From Clostridia bacterium (GTDB lineage: Bacteria; Bacillota; Clostridia; Oscillospirales; Butyricicoccaceae): 64,000 nt of DNA. Below, piece by piece: positions 59,476 to 64,000 of this stretch. Under the pieces are notes generated by a model, which had not been told where the DNA came from, searched no databases, and saw only the letters and a program-made list of their open reading frames with translations. Made by a program: the position numbers and the translations under genes. Each line of letters begins with the position of its first letter. Position 1 is the first letter of the stretch. The DNA lies in NCBI GenBank assembly GCA_021205365.1, contig JAJPXP010000032.1:1-64000 (forward strand). Direction: 5' to 3'.

Positions 59476-59973
59476 ATGATAAGTACAATTTTTAATTTTC
59501 TTGCTGCACATATCAGTGCTTATGGTGCCGTTTTCATTGTATCCATGATTCCGCTCATTGAACTGCGTGGCTCCGTCATTGTGGGCACAGCCTTTGGCCT
59601 GCCATGGCTGAACGTCCTGCTGCTGAGTATTGTCGGCAATCTGATTCCCATCCCATTTATTTTGATTTTTGGCAAAAAACTGATAGCATGGCTGAAAACG
59701 CTGCCGTTCCTTTCCAAATTCACAAGCTGGTATGAACGCCACCTGATGAACAAATCAGATACTATCCAGAAATTTGCATTTTATGGCTTATGGCTGTTCG
59801 TCGGCATTCCACTGCCGGGTACCGGTGCCTGGTCCGGTTCTGTCATTGCATCCCTGCTGGAGGTTCCGCCGAAAAAGTCCTTTCCAGCTGTCATTTGTGG
59901 CGTCCTGACCGCAGGAATTATTATGACACTGGCATCCCGCGGCGTTGTTGGACTGTTCCAGTTCCTGTCCTAA
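59476..59973 (+). CDS. small multi-drug export family membrane protein (COG2426-like)
   Basis: SMIPLIELRGSVIVGTAFGLPWLNVLLLSIVGNLIPIPFI; GLWLFVGIPLPGTGAWSGSVIASLL. Confidence 0.88.
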   Translation: MISTIFNFLAAHISAYGAVFIVSMIPLIELRGSVIVGTAFGLPWLNVLLLSIVGNLIPIPFILIFGKKLIAWLKTLPFLSKFTSWYERHLMNKSDTIQKFAFYGLWLFVGIPLPGTGAWSGSVIASLLEVPPKKSFPAVICGVLTAGIIMTLASRGVVGLFQFLS

Positions 59974-59985
59974 GAGGTACGCACT

Positions 59986-60534
59986 ATGCTTGCTTCCATT
60001 ACATCCCTTGATTTTTCCATTTTATTCTGGATTCAAGAGCATGTGCGCTGCGCATTTCTCGATACGGTTCTTCCCTTTATCACCCATTTAGGCGATAAGG
60101 GCTGGTTCTGGATTGTACTCGGTGTCATTCTGCTCATTCCACGCAAAACACGTATTTGGGGTATCTGCATGCTGGTCTGCCTGGCTGTCGACTGCCTGCT
60201 TGGAGAAGGCCTGATTAAGCATCTGTTCCCGCGGCAGCGTCCCTGCGTCGTTCAGCCGATGAAAAATATGCTGATTTCTATTCCGCACTCCGTATCTTTC
60301 CCCTCCGGACACTCAGCTTCCTCGTTTACTGCATCCACTGCATTGTTCCAAAACAATAAACGTGCCGGTATCGCAGCATACGTTCTGGCAGCACTGATCG
60401 CCTTTTCCCGCCTGTATTGTTATGTACATTTTCCAAGTGATGTCCTGGGCGGCATTTTGCTGGGAATCTGCGTTGCCTGCATCTTGACACCGATGCTGAA
60501 AAAACGTTTTCACAATCTTTCTGATATGCCTTGA
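59986..60534 (+). CDS. PAP2 superfamily phosphatase
   Basis: FPRQRPCV; SFPSGHSASSFTAS; RLYCYVHFPSDVLGGILLG. Confidence 0.93.
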   Translation: MLASITSLDFSILFWIQEHVRCAFLDTVLPFITHLGDKGWFWIVLGVILLIPRKTRIWGICMLVCLAVDCLLGEGLIKHLFPRQRPCVVQPMKNMLISIPHSVSFPSGHSASSFTASTALFQNNKRAGIAAYVLAALIAFSRLYCYVHFPSDVLGGILLGICVACILTPMLKKRFHNLSDMP

Positions 60535-60539
60535 TTTTC

Positions 60540-60572
60540 CAATGCACTGCCAGTGGCAGTGCATTTTTTAAC
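60540..60572 (+). terminator. intrinsic terminator
   Basis: aatgcactgccagtggcagtgcatttttt. Confidence 0.7.
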
Positions 60573-60689
60573 ATCATCTTGACTTTTTCACTTTCATTTG
60601 TTAAACTGACAAAATAATAGACCGCGTAAACCCTTTCGGGCTTTACGCATTTTTTACGTCTTCCCCATTCTGAAAGGAGTTTGCATCAA

Positions 60690-62063
60690 TTGGAAGAATT
60701 TCGAGAAAATCCACTAAAAGTGGAAAAAATCAGCCGCCTGCTGCGCAATTTTGCCATTCCAAGCATCATTGCCATGCTGGTCAGTGCATTATATAACATT
60801 GTCGATCAGATCTTTATCGGACAGAGCATCGGTGAACTCGGAAACGCTGCCACCAACGTTTCTTTTCCACTTACCACCATCTGCGTTGCCGTTTCTCTGC
60901 TGTTCGGCATCGGTGGTGCCTCAGCATTCAACCTGACAATGGGCCGCGGCGACCCGAAGCGGGCTGTTTACTACATCGGCAATGCTGCCACTATGCTTGC
61001 TTCCTGTGGCATCATCCTGTGCATTATTGCACATCTTTTCCTGACACCTATGCTGCAGTTCTTTGGTTCCCCGGATAATGTGCTCGGCTATGCCAAAACC
61101 TATACAGGCATTACGTCCATTGGCTTTCCATTTCTGATTCTGGCAACTGGCGGCGGGCATCTGATTCGTGCTGACGGCAGCCCCCGTTTTACAATGGCAT
61201 GCAATCTGACTGGTGCCGTCATCAATACAATTCTTGACCCGTTATTCATCTTCGGCTTTGGCTGGGGTATGGCTGGCGCCGGACTTGCTACAATTATCGG
61301 TCAGTTTATCTCAGGATGTATGGCAATCTATTATCTTTGCCACTATAAAACCGTAAAGCTGGAACGCAAGCATCTGCGTCCGCGTTGGGAAAACATCAGC
61401 TGGGTTATGTCCCTGGGTGCAGCATCCTGTTTCAACCAGATTGCCATGACCATCGTGCAGATTGCACTCAACAAGTCTCTGACCTATTATGGTGCACTTT
61501 CGATTTATGGCGAATCGATCCCGCTTGCCTGCGCAGGCATCATCACCAAGGTCAATCAGATCTTCTTTTCTGTCATCATTGGTCTGGCACAGTCCATTCA
61601 GCCGATTGCAAGCTTCAATTATGGTGCAAAACAGTATTCCCGCGTCCGTCAGGTTTATGGTCTGGCAATCCGAACCGGTTTTATCATTTCCATCCTGTCT
61701 TTTGTGGTATTCCAGCTTTTCCCACGGCAGATTATTTCTGTGTTCGGTTCCGGCGATGACTTATATTTCCAGTTTGCAATTTCCTATTTTCGCATTTATT
61801 TCTTCTGTACTTTTGTTAACTGCCTGCAGCCGATTTCGTCTACCTTCTTTACCGCAATCGGCAAACCAAAAAAAGGTATGTTCCTGTCTATGACACGGCA
61901 GATTCTTTTCCTGCTTCCGCTGATTCTGATTCTGCCCTTATTCTTCGGAATGGATGGTATTCTGTTCTCCGGTCCAATTGCGGACGGCGTTGCTGCTATT
62001 GTAGCAGTCATCATGATCCACTTTGAAATGCAGGACATGCGAAACAAAGAACAACGTCTGTGA
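60690..62063 (+). CDS. MATE family efflux transporter
   Basis: FAIPSIIAMLVSALYNIVDQIFIGQSIGELGNAATNVSFPLTTIC; TTG start at 60690 has better RBS spacing than 60681. Confidence 0.93.
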   Translation: MEEFRENPLKVEKISRLLRNFAIPSIIAMLVSALYNIVDQIFIGQSIGELGNAATNVSFPLTTICVAVSLLFGIGGASAFNLTMGRGDPKRAVYYIGNAATMLASCGIILCIIAHLFLTPMLQFFGSPDNVLGYAKTYTGITSIGFPFLILATGGGHLIRADGSPRFTMACNLTGAVINTILDPLFIFGFGWGMAGAGLATIIGQFISGCMAIYYLCHYKTVKLERKHLRPRWENISWVMSLGAASCFNQIAMTIVQIALNKSLTYYGALSIYGESIPLACAGIITKVNQIFFSVIIGLAQSIQPIASFNYGAKQYSRVRQVYGLAIRTGFIISILSFVVFQLFPRQIISVFGSGDDLYFQFAISYFRIYFFCTFVNCLQPISSTFFTAIGKPKKGMFLSMTRQILFLLPLILILPLFFGMDGILFSGPIADGVAAIVAVIMIHFEMQDMRNKEQRL

Positions 62064-62073
62064 TCTCATACAT

Positions 62074-62114
62074 AAAAGCAAAGCGAGTGGTTTAAAATCC
62101 CACTCGCTTTTTTG
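62074..62114. terminator. terminator hairpin between convergent genes
   Basis: aaagcgagtggtttaaaatcccactcgctttttt. Confidence 0.7.
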
Positions 62115-62123
62115 TCCGCAAAT

Positions 62124-63371
62124 CTATAGATTATGGTGTTTTTTCTGCTCCAGTTGTGCACGGTACTTCTTTCCAACCTTTTTTGACGAACCATAAACAG
62201 AGCCATGCGTAATGGTATCGACACCATATTTGTTCCGTATGGCATCCACAGCTTTATCCAGCTTCCGTGCTTTTTCCTTCTGTCTGTCCGGGAACAACGT
62301 CAGCTGCTCCATATCCTCCCTGGTGATTTCAGAAAGGGACAATCCCAGCAGGCGCAGCGGTGTTTTTTTATCCCACAGCTCCGCGAATAAATCTCTTGCA
62401 ATCGCATAAATTTCCGAAGTAATATCTGTTGGAATTTCCAGCTTATGCTGGTGCGAACGGTTTTTGAAATCGTTGGAACGGATGCTCACCGCAACGCAAT
62501 ATGCCTTCGCATGGTCAGCACGCATCCGGGATGCCACACTGTCCGCCAACGTCAGAAAAATCCGATTTGCCTGCTCCACAGCTGTCACATTGTTTTCCAG
62601 CGTTGTGGAAACGCTGTAGCCCTTTGCTTCCTGCTGCTGTGTCTGTACCGGTGAATCATCTATGCCGTTGGCATAACAGTGCAGCTGCATGCCCAGCTTA
62701 TTGCCAGTCAAAGCCTGAATCCACCGGACATCCCGCTGCGCTAGATCCCCAATGGTAAAAATACGTGCCTTCTGCAGCTTCTGTACTGTTGTATCGCCCA
62801 CAGTCAGCAGGTCACCGACAGGCAGCGGCCAAAGCTTTGACCTGATTTCGCTGGAAAACAGTGTATGCACCTTATCCGGCTTTTCAAAATCACTCGCCAT
62901 CTTTGCCAGCAGCTTATTTGAGCCGACACCGATATTTACCGTAAATCCCAGTGTGTCCCGGATTTTATCCTTGATTTCACAGGCAACGGCAATCGGGTCC
63001 GGGTAAATCGTCCCGGTTCCTGTCATATCCAAAAAGCATTCATCTATCGAAAATTTCTCCAAAACCGGCGCATAGCTCCGGCAGATATCCATAAAGGCAT
63101 GGGAGCATTTCTCATACAGCCGGAAATCCGGCGCGGCTATTTTTAGGTTTGGGCACTTCCGCAGCGCCATTCCCATTGGCTCACCTGTTCGTATACCGAA
63201 TTTCTTTGCCGGAATAGATTTCGCCAGCACAACACCGGTACGCTTTTCCGGGTTTCCACCAATACAGGACGGAATCAGCCGCAAATCTTCCTCTCCTGCT
63301 TTCACCCGCCTTGCAGCCTCCCAGGAAAGGTATGCGCTGTTGACATCAATATGAAAAATCAGCCGTTCCAT
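62124..63371 (-). CDS. dinB: DNA polymerase IV (Y family)
   Basis: IFHIDVNSAYLSWEAA; SIDECFLDMTGT; FTVNIGVGSNKLLAKMASDFEKPD. Confidence 0.95.
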   Translation of the reverse strand: MERLIFHIDVNSAYLSWEAARRVKAGEEDLRLIPSCIGGNPEKRTGVVLAKSIPAKKFGIRTGEPMGMALRKCPNLKIAAPDFRLYEKCSHAFMDICRSYAPVLEKFSIDECFLDMTGTGTIYPDPIAVACEIKDKIRDTLGFTVNIGVGSNKLLAKMASDFEKPDKVHTLFSSEIRSKLWPLPVGDLLTVGDTTVQKLQKARIFTIGDLAQRDVRWIQALTGNKLGMQLHCYANGIDDSPVQTQQQEAKGYSVSTTLENNVTAVEQANRIFLTLADSVASRMRADHAKAYCVAVSIRSNDFKNRSHQHKLEIPTDITSEIYAIARDLFAELWDKKTPLRLLGLSLSEITREDMEQLTLFPDRQKEKARKLDKAVDAIRNKYGVDTITHGSVYGSSKKVGKKYRAQLEQKKHHNL

Positions 63372-63610
63372 GCTATTCCTGCCTCCGTTCTCTGTCTGAC
63401 GGTCAGTTTTTATTTTATCATAACATGCAGCATCCGGAAGATCAAATGTAAACCAGAAAATGTTCCATATATATCCAAAAGTTTACAGTTTTCATTAAAA
63501 TATGCACATACTTTTAGCAGAACAGCGTGCTATAATAATTTAAAATCCTCCGACTAAAATCGACAGGATTTCTTTTCATTCTTTTGATTTGTATATAGAG
63601 GTTTTCTTTT

Positions 63611-64000
63611 ATGTCCAACAAAAACAATTCACTTTGCCTCGGCCTTGATATTGGTTCTACCACCGTCAAGGCTGTTGTTCTCAAACCGGGCAGTACTGAG
63701 ATACTATTTTCCCAGTACCGACGCCATCACGCTGAGCAGGCTCGTGCGATCCGCAAGCTGCTGCAGGAAGTCAATACGGCATTCCCGGACCATAGTTTCC
63801 GCGTTGCTGTCTGCGGCTCCGGCGGCAAGCCTATCGCAGAACGGATTGGTGCACATTATGTGCAGGAAGTTGTGGCAAATGCTTCCGCTGTACGTACATT
63901 ATATCCGCAGGCACGCACTGCGATTGAGCTCGGCGGTCAGGATGCAAAAATTATTTTCTTCTATTATGATGAAGCTGCCGAACGTTTGGTGGCCTCCGAT
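63611..64000 (+). CDS. acyl-CoA dehydratase activase / BadF-BadG-BcrA-BcrD ATPase family (5' part, runs off window)
   Basis: My translation: MSNKNNSLCLGLDIGSTTVKAVVLKPGSTEILFSQYRRHHAEQ...TAIELGGQDAKIIFF; open to the window end. Confidence 0.88.
   Translation, partial: MSNKNNSLCLGLDIGSTTVKAVVLKPGSTEILFSQYRRHHAEQARAIRKLLQEVNTAFPDHSFRVAVCGSGGKPIAERIGAHYVQEVVANASAVRTLYPQARTAIELGGQDAKIIFFYYDEAAERLVASD

Overview
The window is a 64-kb, mostly housekeeping stretch of a gut-type Firmicutes chromosome. The taxon is inferred (Clostridia/Oscillospiraceae-like) from gene content and codon style. Recognisable chromosomal modules are: rsmE; a patatin-like lipase; a sucrose operon (PTS IIBCA, GH32, fructokinase) with a LacI regulator and repeated operators; an SNF-family Na+ symporter; a two-component system with an FtsX-type ABC transporter; a sigma factor with an ABC-transporter operon; T-box-thrS; an L,D-transpeptidase; guaA; rqcH; an Fe-ADH/ALDH pair; nif3/trmK; a sigH-like factor; glmM; ruvCAB; wecB/tagO-like genes; an aminotransferase; MATE; DNA polymerase IV; and the start of a dehydratase activase. 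Two accessory regions stand out. (1) An integrated element of about 12.5 kb (35618-48165) is bounded by a 28-bp direct repeat in a terminator hairpin, with TTCACCCC-type arm repeats about 100 bp inside each end. It encodes a tyrosine integrase with an apparent internal XRE-HTH insertion, a CI/Cro-like switch with repeated TGTTCC..GGAACA operators, an excisionase-like HTH protein, a replication initiator with iteron-like repeats inside its gene, a DnaC-like loader and its own sigma-70-like factor. It has no recognisable virion or conjugation genes. Its cargo is defence-like: AbiH, XRE+DUF2971 and a membrane coiled-coil protein. It most resembles a PICI/satellite-like element. (2) The intergenic region downstream of guaA (23205-25889) holds four copies of two related, non-coding, hairpin-centred elements of about 216-263 bp. 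They are arranged X-Y...Y-X, with paired GGGGCAAA motifs at both ends, and flank a gene remnant and a DUF3795 gene next to a repeated guaA-3'-end-like sequence.
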